A DNA stretch of 64,000 nucleotides from an uncultured Bacteroidales bacterium (GCA_900316245.1 ONCE01000008.1:52256-116255), one strand, 5' to 3'; shown: positions 36,801-45,143, numbered from the stretch's first letter. The notes: a model not told the origin generated them from the letters alone. Numbers and translations: made by a program.

Positions 36801-37154
36801 ACCCAGGATGTTCAATTAGAATCCAAGTCATGCCAGTTCCCTCCAGACAAAGTAGGTGAGCTTGTCCTAAGCTCTCGTATGAAAGATTACCTGTCAAAGG
36901 CTTCTGCGTACTTTGTAAATGGCAAGTGGTACAACACTGACAGGAAGGAATACTCTGTTTTTTTGAAAACGCTGTATTACAAGGTACATCGAAAAGACTG
37001 GGGTAGTTATGTCAGTTGGGCAAAGATTCCAATATTTCCTCTTTCTGACGGAACTGTATTGACCGTCGATCAATTGAAGGGGGCCTTCAAAGGGTATGAT
37101 GAAATAGATGATATTGACATGAGGAAAGATTTTGAAAAAATGCTTACGATATAG
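33846..37154 (+). CDS. Large (1102-residue) island protein of unknown function
   Basis: I recognise no domain. The start at 33846 follows its promoter. The protein is rich in aromatic and acidic residues, has no signal peptide or membrane segment, and looks mostly helical. Two stretches resemble each other, LRYVASLIDAALLECGYDQ...DYFYFQK (about 190-215) and LNHVEGALESALLKAGVKND...YLYYED (about 880-910), each followed 25-35 residues later by a xxRIKK(K/F) segment, so the protein may be an internal duplication. A cluster MCRDCKEKKC (about 635-645) could bind zinc. The last 90 residues (LSSRMKDYLSKASAYF onward) look like a separate small domain. Codons are AT-rich compared with host genes. It occupies the cargo slot just behind the integrase, has its own promoter and terminator, and could be a defence or regulatory factor. 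Confidence 0.8.
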   Translation: MDTYRDVVLNALDIYSKENTNLLFLKAVRLLGFPGSAADRDTIDSIVDSARDISVFLKEIPLDFDSHKLYPSIRSTIAAYKDKPAELEFFICDIIAKFNGISRYLYPIPASGDYDTQVAAFTLWNTTQHYHPADSVLNEWRKYERRCNPSLSDEGIERAVNYRLELFQKFIDSDYYRYVFATYNTLRYVASLIDAALLECGYDQDYFYFQKSANSVLTYELDSIDLYSSSGVNPERIKKKWFDRCFYQDVAPSGLLLWDFRDEVAEYRSTGVWNMTRELYTKVIAAPNDIRKANLNTYLSCYKDYVYLLNEDQSIREMSAVFYDLYELWGEVTFFLKNDTFAPHPCREMVKLLREQFVHHLAYAYFIYLINSKTSWFDIYSLYPGVKKEEVEDFLCEEFHFLSHEDFAKYEKELPSIGKRYEPFPGFYPKEVSVPTNKPVIVDPVSSPKLGDREYTELSVIYKGKPDTIDSLNLIELCGVYEIDRLFVLDLQDNPVYTNDDFYPDLASFSKKCTRIAESDISVKRKETWIARVLDVLLESYCFYDYGEKKKFLPYVIQFAAKMDEIFMKVPEQICVRRIAQEVGDPLIFEHLDPNIPEEGRKNREEDGLEMPTWEDGIIFENIGSSMIYHQRRMCRDCKEKKCRFRFGLKKYYADVDYGFGNPELEIKDANAAEPNDETPQIVSIPSEPIDYIKDCHKTLCSEEVDIFLNCVSLYLTITPPWDVNYTVENELEDFINEHLTPPWSLYYQKASELSEQLAQKIKSLKDDELELSNFIDGFLSPFYDIAWSLRPFCNAHADYLSLITLVCAGEFNHCTLDEYKAHLAASIDAVPYKQLANKKECYLYMLKNLLERIPERTGDEENPTMGAIRLLYCSLNHVEGALESALLKAGVKNDYLYYEDEVGIDLGQDIDYMSLTFITNLTPHVLSSRIKKFGHRTELDTSKRENTITYLERVIRSVNDEGEEYTSAELPNNTPNQQVTISNPTQDVQLESKSCQFPPDKVGELVLSSRMKDYLSKASAYFVNGKWYNTDRKEYSVFLKTLYYKVHRKDWGSYVSWAKIPIFPLSDGTVLTVDQLKGAFKGYDEIDDIDMRKDFEKMLTI

Positions 37155-37223
37155 TGTTAGGAGACTCTTCATGCCACAATTTCTCCACAATTAACACCCC
37201 AATCCACAAACCGATACCCAATC

Positions 37224-37258
37224 ACCGTCACAATCATTATGTGGCGGTTTTTTCTTGT
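37224..37258 (+). terminator. Terminator after the 1102-residue gene
   Basis: CCGTCACA, loop ATCATTA, TGTGGCGG (one wobble pair) followed by TTTTTTCTTG. Confidence 0.75.
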
Positions 37259-37330
37259 TTTTTTCATATAGCTTCGCAGCACAAACTTTCACGACAGAGG
37301 CCTCTGAAGTGATTTTAAAATCACAACAGT

Positions 37331-37627
37331 ATGTCAAAAGTTTCTGACTCTCGTCTCATAGGGGACATCCCTATCGAGGAGTTCTGGGAGCTGTACGAGC
37401 AGCGCTACGGAGTGAAACCCCTCTCTTCTCAGAACATTGTTAACAGACCTACCGGTCGCTTGGTCTACGGTCTCCGTGGTATCGAGTCCCTGTTCAACTG
37501 CTCCCACAAGATGGCGCAGTATTACAAGGACAATGTGATCAAGGAAGCCGTGAAGCAGAATGGTCGCAAGATTGTCGTGGACGCGGACTACGCGCTTGAA
37601 CTTTTTAACGAAAGGAGGGCAAAGTAA
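37331..37627 (+). CDS. DUF3853-family DNA-binding protein
   Basis: 98 residues. Pattern YGLRGIESLFNCSHKMAQYYKDNVIKEAV and QNGRKIVVDADYALELF is that of the small helix-turn-helix DUF3853 proteins found next to the replication genes of Bacteroides integrative elements; probably excisionase-like or a regulator. Its TAA overlaps the ATG of the next small frame (TAATG). Confidence 0.8.
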   Translation: MSKVSDSRLIGDIPIEEFWELYEQRYGVKPLSSQNIVNRPTGRLVYGLRGIESLFNCSHKMAQYYKDNVIKEAVKQNGRKIVVDADYALELFNERRAK

Positions 37628-37785
37628 TGAAGCGTCTGAGTTTAGGTCAAAACAAGGTGAACCATGGGAAGTTCACGCCAGAAAGCACAACCCCGCTCCT
37701 CTGGAACAAGCCCACGGGCAGCCGCACCACCCGCATTGGTGGCGGATACTACAACTATAGGAGGCATGCTTATGTCAGACGATAG
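37627..37785 (+). CDS. Small basic 52-residue protein, coupled to its neighbours
   Basis: ATG at 37627 shares a base with the DUF3853 stop, and the stop (37783-37785) lies 14 bases inside the ATPase gene. Product MKRLSLGQNKVNHGKFTP then TTPLLWNKPTGSRTTRIGGG and YYNYRRHAYVRR: basic, no cysteines, ending in arginines. The tight overlaps argue for real translation; family unknown to me. Confidence 0.5.
   Translation: MKRLSLGQNKVNHGKFTPESTTPLLWNKPTGSRTTRIGGGYYNYRRHAYVRR
37759..37764 (+). promoter_or_regulatory. Strong Shine-Dalgarno AGGAGG deciding the ATPase start
   Basis: A full AGGAGG, unusual for Bacteroidetes, sits 7 bases before the ATG at 37772 and only 1 base before another in-frame ATG at 37766, which favours 37772. 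Confidence 0.65.
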
Positions 37786-38935
37786 AGAATGGCAGGGAAC
37801 TCTTCCCGCCGAGGACCTTCCCGGGGACAACACCCCGGTACAGGAACTCATGGAAGAGGTAGAGAAAGCACAGCGTCAACCGGACAAGTACGGCATCTTC
37901 GCCGCCAAGTCCGGCAACTCCTGGATAGAAGACTGTATCAACATGGCTGCACCTATTATTTTCTTTTTCGGTCTCATCGTTCAGTATGAGATTACCGCTC
38001 TGTTCGGACCTACGGGATCGGGCAAGACCATCTTCGCAATGATGATTGCGGAGGAAATCGCCCGCTTCTTCAAGGTCATGTACATCGACCTGGAACTCAG
38101 CGCCAAGCAGTTCCAGATGCGCTTCTCCGACCCCGAGACGGGCCTTATCCACGTCTTCCCGGACAACTTCATCCGTGCCGAAATCGACCCGGATCTGATT
38201 ACTCGGGAGGACCTGGAACTGGAAATTCTCGATTCCATCGAGGCCGCCGCTCAAAAGGGTATCCTCTTCTTCATCCTTGACAACATCACCTTTGCCTGCA
38301 ACGACTCCGAGAAAGGTGCCACCGCCGGGCAGTTCATGATGCGCCTCATCCGCCTGAAGAAGAAGTACAATCTCACCATCATCTGCGTGGCGCACACGCC
38401 CAAAATCCGTGGTTATGAGCCGCTTACAACGTCTCACATGGCCGGCAGCGCCAAGCTGATGAATTTCTTTGACGAGGGCATCGCCATCGGTAAATCCGCC
38501 CGGGACGCCAACCTCCGCTATGTCAAGCAGGTAAAGACCCGCTCCATCCCCATGACCTATGACGAAGAGAACGTCATCATCTATGAGGTGACCAAGGAAT
38601 CCGGCATCCTTACCTACGACTTCAAGGGCCACGGCAACGAGAACGACCATCTCAAGCACGGCAATCCCGCCGAAGACCTGGATGAAATCTACGCCATCCT
38701 TCGTCTCCAGAAGCAGGGAATGTCCCAGCGCGAGATTGCCAAGACCCTGGAAATCTCCCTTGGCAAGGTCCAGCGTCGCCTGGAGAAGGCCCGTGAGAAG
38801 AACATCACGCTCCCGGACGATGATGCCGCCGCTGACTCGAATGTATCGCCCGTATCGGAACCGATACAACCGATTCAGCCCGATACGGCACCCGCCCAGC
38901 AGGTTTTACCCTTAACTACTGAAGACCATGAGTAG
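37772..38935 (+). CDS. RecA-like AAA ATPase of island replication (RepA/DnaB-helper type)
   Basis: 387 residues. Walker A GPTGSGKT (about 90), Walker B ILFFILDN (about 170), a RadA/RepA-like sensor stretch IICVAHTPKIRGYEP, and a C-terminal helix-turn-helix (GMSQREIAKTLEISLGKVQRRL, about 312-333). Resembles the RepA-like helicase/ATPase encoded next to the primase in Bacteroidetes mobilisable elements. The C-terminal tail (VSEPIQPIQPDTAP) is encoded by a phased CGATAC repeat. Overlaps the primase start by 8 bases. Confidence 0.8.
   Translation: MSDDREWQGTLPAEDLPGDNTPVQELMEEVEKAQRQPDKYGIFAAKSGNSWIEDCINMAAPIIFFFGLIVQYEITALFGPTGSGKTIFAMMIAEEIARFFKVMYIDLELSAKQFQMRFSDPETGLIHVFPDNFIRAEIDPDLITREDLELEILDSIEAAAQKGILFFILDNITFACNDSEKGATAGQFMMRLIRLKKKYNLTIICVAHTPKIRGYEPLTTSHMAGSAKLMNFFDEGIAIGKSARDANLRYVKQVKTRSIPMTYDEENVIIYEVTKESGILTYDFKGHGNENDHLKHGNPAEDLDEIYAILRLQKQGMSQREIAKTLEISLGKVQRRLEKAREKNITLPDDDAAADSNVSPVSEPIQPIQPDTAPAQQVLPLTTEDHE
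38843..38886. repeat. Phased GTATCG/CGATAC repeat, copy A (inside the ATPase gene)
   Basis: GTATCG at 38843 and 38852, then CGATAC at 38862 and 38881 with CGATTC at 38871. Half sites every 9-10 bases, inverted about the middle. Same architecture as copies at 57392-57444 and 58241-58283. Confidence 0.65.
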
Positions 38936-40037
38936 GAACTACCGCTACCATCTTCTGAAGTACCACGGTAAGGCCAGCAGGCTGACCTGCCCCCAGTGCG
39001 GCCGTCCGCATTGCTTCACGCCCTATGTCGATGATGACGAGAACATCATCGGCGAGGAGTACGGCCGCTGTGACCACGAATCCAGCTGTGGCTACGTCAA
39101 GTACCCGCCCTCTCAGGACGAGTCTTGGCGTCAGCCGCCGGGCTGGCTCTCCAAGCAGAAGAAGACATCGAAACCACTCCGGAAACCCACTCCGGAACCG
39201 GAGGGGGATGTCTCCACGCTCCCGATGGAGATTGTCCAGAAAACCATCAGGACCAATCCTCTCAGCGCCTTCCTTCTATTCCTCACCAAGCTCTTTGACA
39301 CCGACACCATCCTGCGCGTGATTGCCGATTACCTTATCGGCGTCACCAAGTCCGGCGATGTCATCTTCTACCAGTTTGACATCAAGGGTCGCTGCCGTAC
39401 CGGCAAGGTGATGAAGTACAATCCTGATACCGGCCATCGCATCAAGGACGAAGCCCAGCCGGGCCGTATCACCTGGGTTCACACCCTCCTGAAGAAACAG
39501 CTCCCGGAGAAATGGGAACTCAAGCAGTGCCTCTTTGGTGAACACCTTCTGGCCAAGTACCCGGATAAGCCTGTAGTGCTGGTTGAGGCCGAGAAGACCG
39601 CCATCATCGGCGCTGCCGTGATGCCCGAGTGCAACTGGCTGGCCACCGGTGGTAAGGGACAGCTAAACGACCGTGTGGACGTACTTGAAGGCCGCAAGGT
39701 TGTTGCTTTCCCGGACTCCGATGCCTACGACACTTGGCGTGAGAAAGTGGCTGAACGTCCCTGGCTCGCCATCCACGTATCCGACTACATTCTGCGCAAG
39801 GCTACGCCCGAGCAACAGGCCGCCGGTGCTGATGTGGCCGACATTCTCATCGCCTGGAAGCTGGGAAGGCTCACTACACCTCCAGCCGTGCCGGAGACAA
39901 ACCCAATCCTTGAGGAGATCCGTCGCTACATCTCTCCGGAATACCTGGATAATGTGATGGCGCTCATCGAGGAATTGGATCTGGAAATCGTATCAGTTGA
40001 ACGTATAATCCCAAGGGACGATGAAAATCCTGCTTGA
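38928..40037 (+). CDS. Zinc-ribbon Toprim-type primase (DUF6371-like)
   Basis: 369 residues. N-terminal zinc ribbon CPQCGRPHCF...CDHESSCGY (about 21-57), linker, then a Toprim-like domain with VVLVEAEKTAIIGAA (catalytic Glu, about 225) and KVVAFPDSDAYDTW (DxD, about 265). This is the DUF6371-type primase-like protein that pairs with the RepA-like ATPase on Bacteroides islands, suggesting autonomous replication of the excised form. Ends 17 bases inside the amidase gene. Confidence 0.78.
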   Translation: MSRNYRYHLLKYHGKASRLTCPQCGRPHCFTPYVDDDENIIGEEYGRCDHESSCGYVKYPPSQDESWRQPPGWLSKQKKTSKPLRKPTPEPEGDVSTLPMEIVQKTIRTNPLSAFLLFLTKLFDTDTILRVIADYLIGVTKSGDVIFYQFDIKGRCRTGKVMKYNPDTGHRIKDEAQPGRITWVHTLLKKQLPEKWELKQCLFGEHLLAKYPDKPVVLVEAEKTAIIGAAVMPECNWLATGGKGQLNDRVDVLEGRKVVAFPDSDAYDTWREKVAERPWLAIHVSDYILRKATPEQQAAGADVADILIAWKLGRLTTPPAVPETNPILEEIRRYISPEYLDNVMALIEELDLEIVSVERIIPRDDENPA

Positions 40038-40614
40038 TAACGGCCACGGGATTGAGACCCCTGGCAAACGCTCTCCAGACGGAGTTCTGCTGGAGTACGC
40101 CTACAACCGGGAGATTGCCAGCGCCATCCTTGAACACCTCCAGCTTCGGGGCATTGACTCCGAACTGGTGGTGCCGGAGGAGGCCGACATCTCTCTCTCC
40201 GAACGCTGTCGCCGCATCAATGTGGCTGCTATGCGGAATGGGATTGCCGATACCGCTGTCATATCTATTCACGTCAATGCGGCCGGTAATGGCCAGCAGT
40301 GGATGAATGCCACCGGTTGGTGTGCTTACACCTATCCTGGCCACTCTCAATCCGACGAGATTGCCACGTGCCTGTACAAATCTGCCAAGCGCTATTTGAA
40401 AGGCCAGCGCCTGCGTACGGACTACAGCGACGATGACCCGGACTTTGAGGCACCGTTCTACATCCTTAAACATACCTACTGCGCAGCCGTGCTCACAGAA
40501 AACATGTTCATGGATGCATTGCCTGACTACCGTTTCCTTCTCTCCGATGAAGGGAAGCGGGCGATAGTGAACCTTCACGTAGATGGAATCCAGAATTACA
40601 TCAACGGTTGGTAA
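40021..40614 (+). CDS. N-acetylmuramoyl-L-alanine amidase (Amidase_3)
   Basis: 197 residues, no signal peptide. Zinc ligands of the amidase_3 fold are visible: His in LLDNGHGIETPG (His9), Glu in LLEYAYNREIA, and His in VISIHVNAA; catalytic Glu in VLTENMFMD. It cleaves the bond between MurNAc and the stem peptide. Without an export signal it needs a holin-like route or cell lysis, as in phage endolysins; it is common in this position on Bacteroidetes islands. Overlaps the primase gene by 17 bases. Confidence 0.85.
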   Translation: MKILLDNGHGIETPGKRSPDGVLLEYAYNREIASAILEHLQLRGIDSELVVPEEADISLSERCRRINVAAMRNGIADTAVISIHVNAAGNGQQWMNATGWCAYTYPGHSQSDEIATCLYKSAKRYLKGQRLRTDYSDDDPDFEAPFYILKHTYCAAVLTENMFMDALPDYRFLLSDEGKRAIVNLHVDGIQNYINGW

Positions 40615-40641
40615 ACTATCAATTTGACACTTTTTGCAATT

Positions 40642-40675
40642 TCGCCTCGATTTCTTTGGAAGTTGAGGCGATTTT
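40642..40675 (+). terminator. Terminator after the replication genes
   Basis: TCGCCTC, loop of about 16 bases, GAGGCGA followed by TTTTG; 27 bases after the amidase stop. Confidence 0.65.
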
Positions 40676-40688
40676 GTATGCTGATTTT

Positions 40689-40739
40689 AACTCTGTTATA
40701 CTTTGTTACCTATCTTTTAAAGTTTTTTCGTTAAATTTG
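40689..40739 (+). promoter_or_regulatory. Promoter region of the methyltransferase cassette
   Basis: TAAATTTG (40732-40739) is a perfect TAnnTTTG, 25 bases before the ATG. Upstream, AACTCTGTTATACTTTGTTA begins 43 bases before the -7 box; nearly the same segment at nearly the same distance precedes the operon at 45281. Confidence 0.65.
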
Positions 40740-40764
40740 TACGATATAGCAGTAAAATATAGTA

Positions 40765-41895
40765 ATGGCCAATAATATAAATCTCGGAACAGCAAAGTCA
40801 GTAAAGAACGATGAGTTCTATACTCAGTATTCTGATATTCAAAAAGAGATTAATGCCTACCTGGAATACAATCCGGATGTTTTCCGAGATAAGGTTGTTC
40901 TTCTACCATGTGATGACCCTGAATGGAGTAACTTCACTCGTTTCTTTGCACAGAATTTCGAGCGCCTTGGTCTGAAGAAACTAATTAGTACATCATACGC
41001 TGTAGAGAGTAAAAGATTTAAAGACTACGAACCCACTCTATTTGAAACGGAAAGCCCCATTTTTGATGTCGATAAGACTCGTACAAATGGCAAGATTTTT
41101 ATCCTTTCCAGAGATGTAAACCAAAATGGTCATATCGATATTGATGACCTTGAATTCGAGTATCTTGAAGGTGATGGTGATTTTCGTAGTTTGGAAGTCT
41201 GTAAACTTCGAGATGAGTCTGACATAATTGTAACGAACCCTCCATTTAGTCTTTTTAGGGAGTTTCTTAATTGGATTATGGTGGCTCAGAAGCAATTTTT
41301 GATTCTTGGTAATTTCAATGCCATTCACTACAAGGAAGTATTCCCTCTTATTAGAGACAATAAGATCTGGACGGGGAATAAGAATTTCGGTGGAGGCATG
41401 GATATGATTATGCCAAAGGGCACTTTTGACCCTACAAAGCTTAAGAAATATCGAATTGATGAGCGGGGCAATATCATTCAAAATATAATGGGCGTAATAT
41501 GGTTTACTAATATTGACCATGGGCGTCGTCATGAGCCTTTGAGTCTTATGACTATGAAGGACAACCTAAGATATAGCCCTCACAAGGAAGTGAAGGAAAA
41601 GGGATATCCTCATTATGAAAATTATGATGCTATTGATGTTCCATTTACCGATGCTATTCCAAGTGACTACGATGGAGAAATGGGTGTCCCTACCACGTTC
41701 ATTGACAAGTATTGTCCGGAGCAATTTACAATTATTGGTTGTGCGGAAGGAGATTCGGGAAAGTCATTAGGTCTAAAGCCTTTTGATAGAGAACTTAAGA
41801 AGTTAAATAAGAGTTTACGTGACGGGCAACTGTTCTATATGGACAACGGAATGCCCATAAAGCCTTATTCGCGAATCTTGATTCGCAAGAAATAA
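40765..41895 (+). CDS. EcoRI-family adenine-specific DNA methyltransferase (first of two)
   Basis: 376 residues. [32 protein letters not shown] and the N6-adenine methyltransferase motif [13 protein letters not shown] (NPPF, about 157) match the EcoRI methylase family. Methylates adenine in a target site using S-adenosylmethionine. The first about 170 residues are close to identical to the gene 13 bases downstream, while the middle (about 195-245, IMPKGTFDPTKLKKYRI), likely the target-recognition part, differs. AT-rich codons. Confidence 0.85.
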   Translation: MANNINLGTAKSVKNDEFYTQYSDIQKEINAYLEYNPDVFRDKVVLLPCDDPEWSNFTRFFAQNFERLGLKKLISTSYAVESKRFKDYEPTLFETESPIFDVDKTRTNGKIFILSRDVNQNGHIDIDDLEFEYLEGDGDFRSLEVCKLRDESDIIVTNPPFSLFREFLNWIMVAQKQFLILGNFNAIHYKEVFPLIRDNKIWTGNKNFGGGMDMIMPKGTFDPTKLKKYRIDERGNIIQNIMGVIWFTNIDHGRRHEPLSLMTMKDNLRYSPHKEVKEKGYPHYENYDAIDVPFTDAIPSDYDGEMGVPTTFIDKYCPEQFTIIGCAEGDSGKSLGLKPFDRELKKLNKSLRDGQLFYMDNGMPIKPYSRILIRKK

Positions 41896-41908
41896 CAGTC
41901 AGATAATT

Positions 41909-43024
41909 ATGGCCAACAACAATAGCCTTGGAGCAGCAAGAATGGCAAAGAACGATGAGTTCTACACCCAATATGCTGACATACAGAAAGAAATCAATGC
42001 GTATCTGGAGTATAATCCGGATACGTTCAAGGATAAAGTTGTCCTCCTGCCTTGTGATGACCCAGAATGGTCTAACTTCACCCGATTCTTTGCTCAAAAT
42101 TTCGAGCGCCTCGGGTTGAAGAAGTTGATTAGCACTTCTTTCGCTGTAGAAAGTAAGCGATATAAGAATTACGAACCTACGCTATTTGAAACAGAAAGTC
42201 CTATCTTCGATGCCGATAAAACACGCACTCACGGTAAAATCTTTGTTCTCGAAAGAGATGTCAACGGAAGTGGGCGAATTGATATAGATGATCTCCAATT
42301 TGAATACTTAGAAGGGGATGGGGATTTCAGGAGTCCTGAAGTGTGTAGGTTGAGGGACGAATCTGATGTTATCGTGACAAACCCGCCGTTTAGCCTCTTC
42401 AGAGAGTTTATGGCATGGCTGATAGAATCTGGCAAATCTTTTCTGATTATTGGCAACCAGAATTCAATTGCATACAAGGAAGTCTTCCCCCTCATTCAGT
42501 CTAACATGCTGTGGTTAGGCGCTACTGGTTATATGACTGACATGGTCTTTGCCGTGCCTAAAGGTGCTGTAGTTGATCCTAAAGACAGAGCAAAGGCTGC
42601 TAAGCTGGGTTATGTGGGTGATTATACACGGTTGGGTAATTCATGCTGGTTTACAAACTTGGACCATGGTAGACGTCATCACCCCATGATGCTTATGTCG
42701 TTTCAGGATAACCAAAGATACAGTAAGCATAAGGAATTAAGAGAACATGGGTATCGTCATTATGTAAACTACGATGCTATTGAGGTCCCTTATGTTGATT
42801 CTATTCCGTCCGACTATTCTGGCGAAATGGGCGTGCCAATTACCTTCTTGGATAAGTATTGTCCTGAACAGTTTGTGATTGTTGGCCACAGTCTACAACT
42901 GGCTGATATGAATATTATAAAGAAACGGATGGGAAAGGCCGGAGGTGGCCCCAGATTTTATGTTGAGGACGATGGTAATCTTATCCGTTTATACGAAAGA
43001 CTTGTAATCCGTAAAAAACAATAG
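41909..43024 (+). CDS. EcoRI-family adenine-specific DNA methyltransferase (second of two)
   Basis: 371 residues. Same family, NPPF at about 157, and a tandem paralogue of the preceding gene. The central region ([38 protein letters not shown]) differs strongly from it, as expected if the two enzymes recognise different sites or strands. The DUF262-HNH gene starts 2 bases after its stop. Confidence 0.85.
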   Translation: MANNNSLGAARMAKNDEFYTQYADIQKEINAYLEYNPDTFKDKVVLLPCDDPEWSNFTRFFAQNFERLGLKKLISTSFAVESKRYKNYEPTLFETESPIFDADKTRTHGKIFVLERDVNGSGRIDIDDLQFEYLEGDGDFRSPEVCRLRDESDVIVTNPPFSLFREFMAWLIESGKSFLIIGNQNSIAYKEVFPLIQSNMLWLGATGYMTDMVFAVPKGAVVDPKDRAKAAKLGYVGDYTRLGNSCWFTNLDHGRRHHPMMLMSFQDNQRYSKHKELREHGYRHYVNYDAIEVPYVDSIPSDYSGEMGVPITFLDKYCPEQFVIVGHSLQLADMNIIKKRMGKAGGGPRFYVEDDGNLIRLYERLVIRKKQ

Positions 43025-43026
43025 CC

Positions 43027-44199
43027 ATGGAAGCTAAACTATACCTTGACTGGACCATCGGAGACATCTGCAAAGGTTTCCAGTACAACGAATACGAAGG
43101 CAAAGGCCTCTACGGTCTTGCAGGACGCCTGACCATCCAGCCCGAATTCCAGCGCCACTATCTGTATGCGGAAAACGGCGGCAAGAAGGAAATCGATGTC
43201 ATCCAGTCCGTCCTCAATGGCTACCCGCTGGGCCTCATCTATTTCTCCAAGGTGGGAGAAGACCGCTACGAAGTCCTCGATGGCCAGCAGCGCATCACCT
43301 CTCTGGGCCGCTTTATTACCGAGAAGTTTGCCTGGATTGACAAGGACGGCAAGCCCTGGTATTTTACCGCCTTCAACAAAGACGAGCAGGAGAAGTTCCT
43401 GAACACAAAACTCCTAATCTACGTCTGCGAAGGAACAGAAAAGGAAATCAAGGACTGGTTCCGTACAATCAATATCGTGGGTATCCCGCTGAATGCCCAG
43501 GAGACCCTCAACGCCATCTATTCTGGTCCGTTCGTGACTAAGGCCAAGGAAGAATTCTCCAATTCCAACAACACCAACATCAACAAATGGAGCTACTTCA
43601 TCCCCGGTACCGCAAGGCGCCAGGACTATCTGGCAGCAGCATTGGACTGGGTAAGTAAGGGTAATACTGAAGCTTACATGGCTGCCCACCGCTACGACAC
43701 CGACATCACAGAACTCAAGGCCTACTTCACCTCGGTTATTGACTGGATCACCTCTGTCTTCGATATGGCCCCGGAAAAAGAGATGTGCGGTCTGAAGTGG
43801 GGCGAACTCTATGAGAAATACCACCAGAAGGGCTACAACCCCGAAGAAGTAGCGGCCAAGGTAAAGGAACTCTACGAGAGTTTCTACGTCAAGGAGAAGA
43901 AGGGAATCTACGAGTACATCCTCGGTGGCTGCCAGGAACCCCGCCTACTTAACGTCCGCGTCTTTGACGAGCCTACCAAGAAAACTGTGTACCTCCAGCA
44001 GACCAATGCTGCAGAAGCCGAAGGCATCTCCAACTGCCCCCTGTGTGCCATTGGACACGATGCAAACCGCACCCGCATCTGGAAACTCATCGAGATGGAC
44101 GCCGATCACGTTACTGCGTGGAGTAAGGGTGGAGAAACCGATATCTCCAATTGCCAGATGCTCTGCAAAACTCACAATAGAGCGAAGGGCAACCGTTAA
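43027..44199 (+). CDS. DUF262-HNH endonuclease (GmrSD-like)
   Basis: 390 residues. N-terminal DUF262/ParB-nuclease-like domain with [11 protein letters not shown] and [16 protein letters not shown] (about 38-100), helical middle, and a C-terminal HNH nuclease with [18 protein letters not shown] and [14 protein letters not shown] (about 338-388). This layout occurs in modification-dependent restriction enzymes and in BrxU/GmrSD-like defence proteins. Placed directly behind two methyltransferases it is the likely restriction partner; whether it cuts methylated or unmethylated DNA cannot be told. Codons are far more C-rich than in the methyltransferase genes, so the cassette was assembled from different sources. 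Confidence 0.82.
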   Translation: MEAKLYLDWTIGDICKGFQYNEYEGKGLYGLAGRLTIQPEFQRHYLYAENGGKKEIDVIQSVLNGYPLGLIYFSKVGEDRYEVLDGQQRITSLGRFITEKFAWIDKDGKPWYFTAFNKDEQEKFLNTKLLIYVCEGTEKEIKDWFRTINIVGIPLNAQETLNAIYSGPFVTKAKEEFSNSNNTNINKWSYFIPGTARRQDYLAAALDWVSKGNTEAYMAAHRYDTDITELKAYFTSVIDWITSVFDMAPEKEMCGLKWGELYEKYHQKGYNPEEVAAKVKELYESFYVKEKKGIYEYILGGCQEPRLLNVRVFDEPTKKTVYLQQTNAAEAEGISNCPLCAIGHDANRTRIWKLIEMDADHVTAWSKGGETDISNCQMLCKTHNRAKGNR

Positions 44200-44219
44200 T
44201 TTTGTTTAATTGCTAAACT

Positions 44220-45119
44220 TTGAAGGAAGCCCTCATATATGTTGGCCTTGTTGCTTTAGGCGCTTTCATTCTCTATCTGATAGTCAAATCTATCATAGAG
44301 AGCATCAAGCGTGAGCAGTTCCGTAAGAAGAACCGTGAGACTCAGTTCTCGGGCAGTGCTGTAAAGGAGGAGAAAGGCTTCTGGGCAGCATTGTTTACTC
44401 CCAAGTATAGCAGCCGGGCAGAGGCCATTGGTGATTACGGAGAGAAGAGGGTATCTTCTTTCCTGGAGGATTTGGACTGCGAAGACTACAGGGTTTACAA
44501 TGATCTACTGGTGCGTAACGGGAATTACACAACGCAGGTCGACCACATTGTTATTTCCCGCTATGGCGTATTTGTGCTGGAGACTAAGAATGTTCACGGG
44601 AAGGTCTATGGCGGCGGTAATGCCGAGTTCTGGAAGCAGTATTTGCCGGACACCGGATATAAACGCTACGGCTTCACTCAGGAACATCAGTTGCGGAATC
44701 CCATCTGGCAGAATGACGGGCATATCAAGACGCTGAGGAAACTTGTATTTGGCAACGATGTTCCCGTCTATGGTATAGTTGTTTTCCCCAGCGATACCGA
44801 CATCAATGTGACAGCTGAGCAACCGGTCCTGAATATGTACAACGTTGTGCCATACATCAAGCAGTGCCGGGACGTGGTTCTGTCGTCAGATCAGATGGGC
44901 TTTTATCGCCGGCGACTTCTTGAGGTAATCTCCACATCGGAATCTGACCGCAAGGAGCATCTCGGTAATGTTTACCGCAACAAGGAACGCCGTGATGAAG
45001 CCGTTGCCAGTGGTAGATGTCCTCGGTGTGGCGGCACTTTGGTCCTTCGCAACGGAAAATACGGCCAATTCTATGGCTGTTCCAACTATCCAAAGTGTAA
45101 TTACATTTTGAACAAATAA
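44220..45119 (+). CDS. Membrane-anchored NERD-domain nuclease-like protein with zinc ribbon
   Basis: 299 residues; no ATG is available near the start, so the TTG at 44220 is used. One transmembrane helix (about 6-24), then a NERD domain (about 65-185; QVDHIVISRYGVFVLETKN carries the restriction-fold D...ExK), and a C-terminal topoisomerase-type zinc ribbon (CPRCGGTLVLRNGKYGQFYG then CSNYPKC). NERD proteins are predicted DNA-processing nucleases and recur in defence contexts. 20 bases behind the DUF262-HNH gene. Confidence 0.8.
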   Translation: MKEALIYVGLVALGAFILYLIVKSIIESIKREQFRKKNRETQFSGSAVKEEKGFWAALFTPKYSSRAEAIGDYGEKRVSSFLEDLDCEDYRVYNDLLVRNGNYTTQVDHIVISRYGVFVLETKNVHGKVYGGGNAEFWKQYLPDTGYKRYGFTQEHQLRNPIWQNDGHIKTLRKLVFGNDVPVYGIVVFPSDTDINVTAEQPVLNMYNVVPYIKQCRDVVLSSDQMGFYRRRLLEVISTSESDRKEHLGNVYRNKERRDEAVASGRCPRCGGTLVLRNGKYGQFYGCSNYPKCNYILNK

Positions 45120-45143
45120 CCCCATTTGAGGTGTGTAGAAGGG

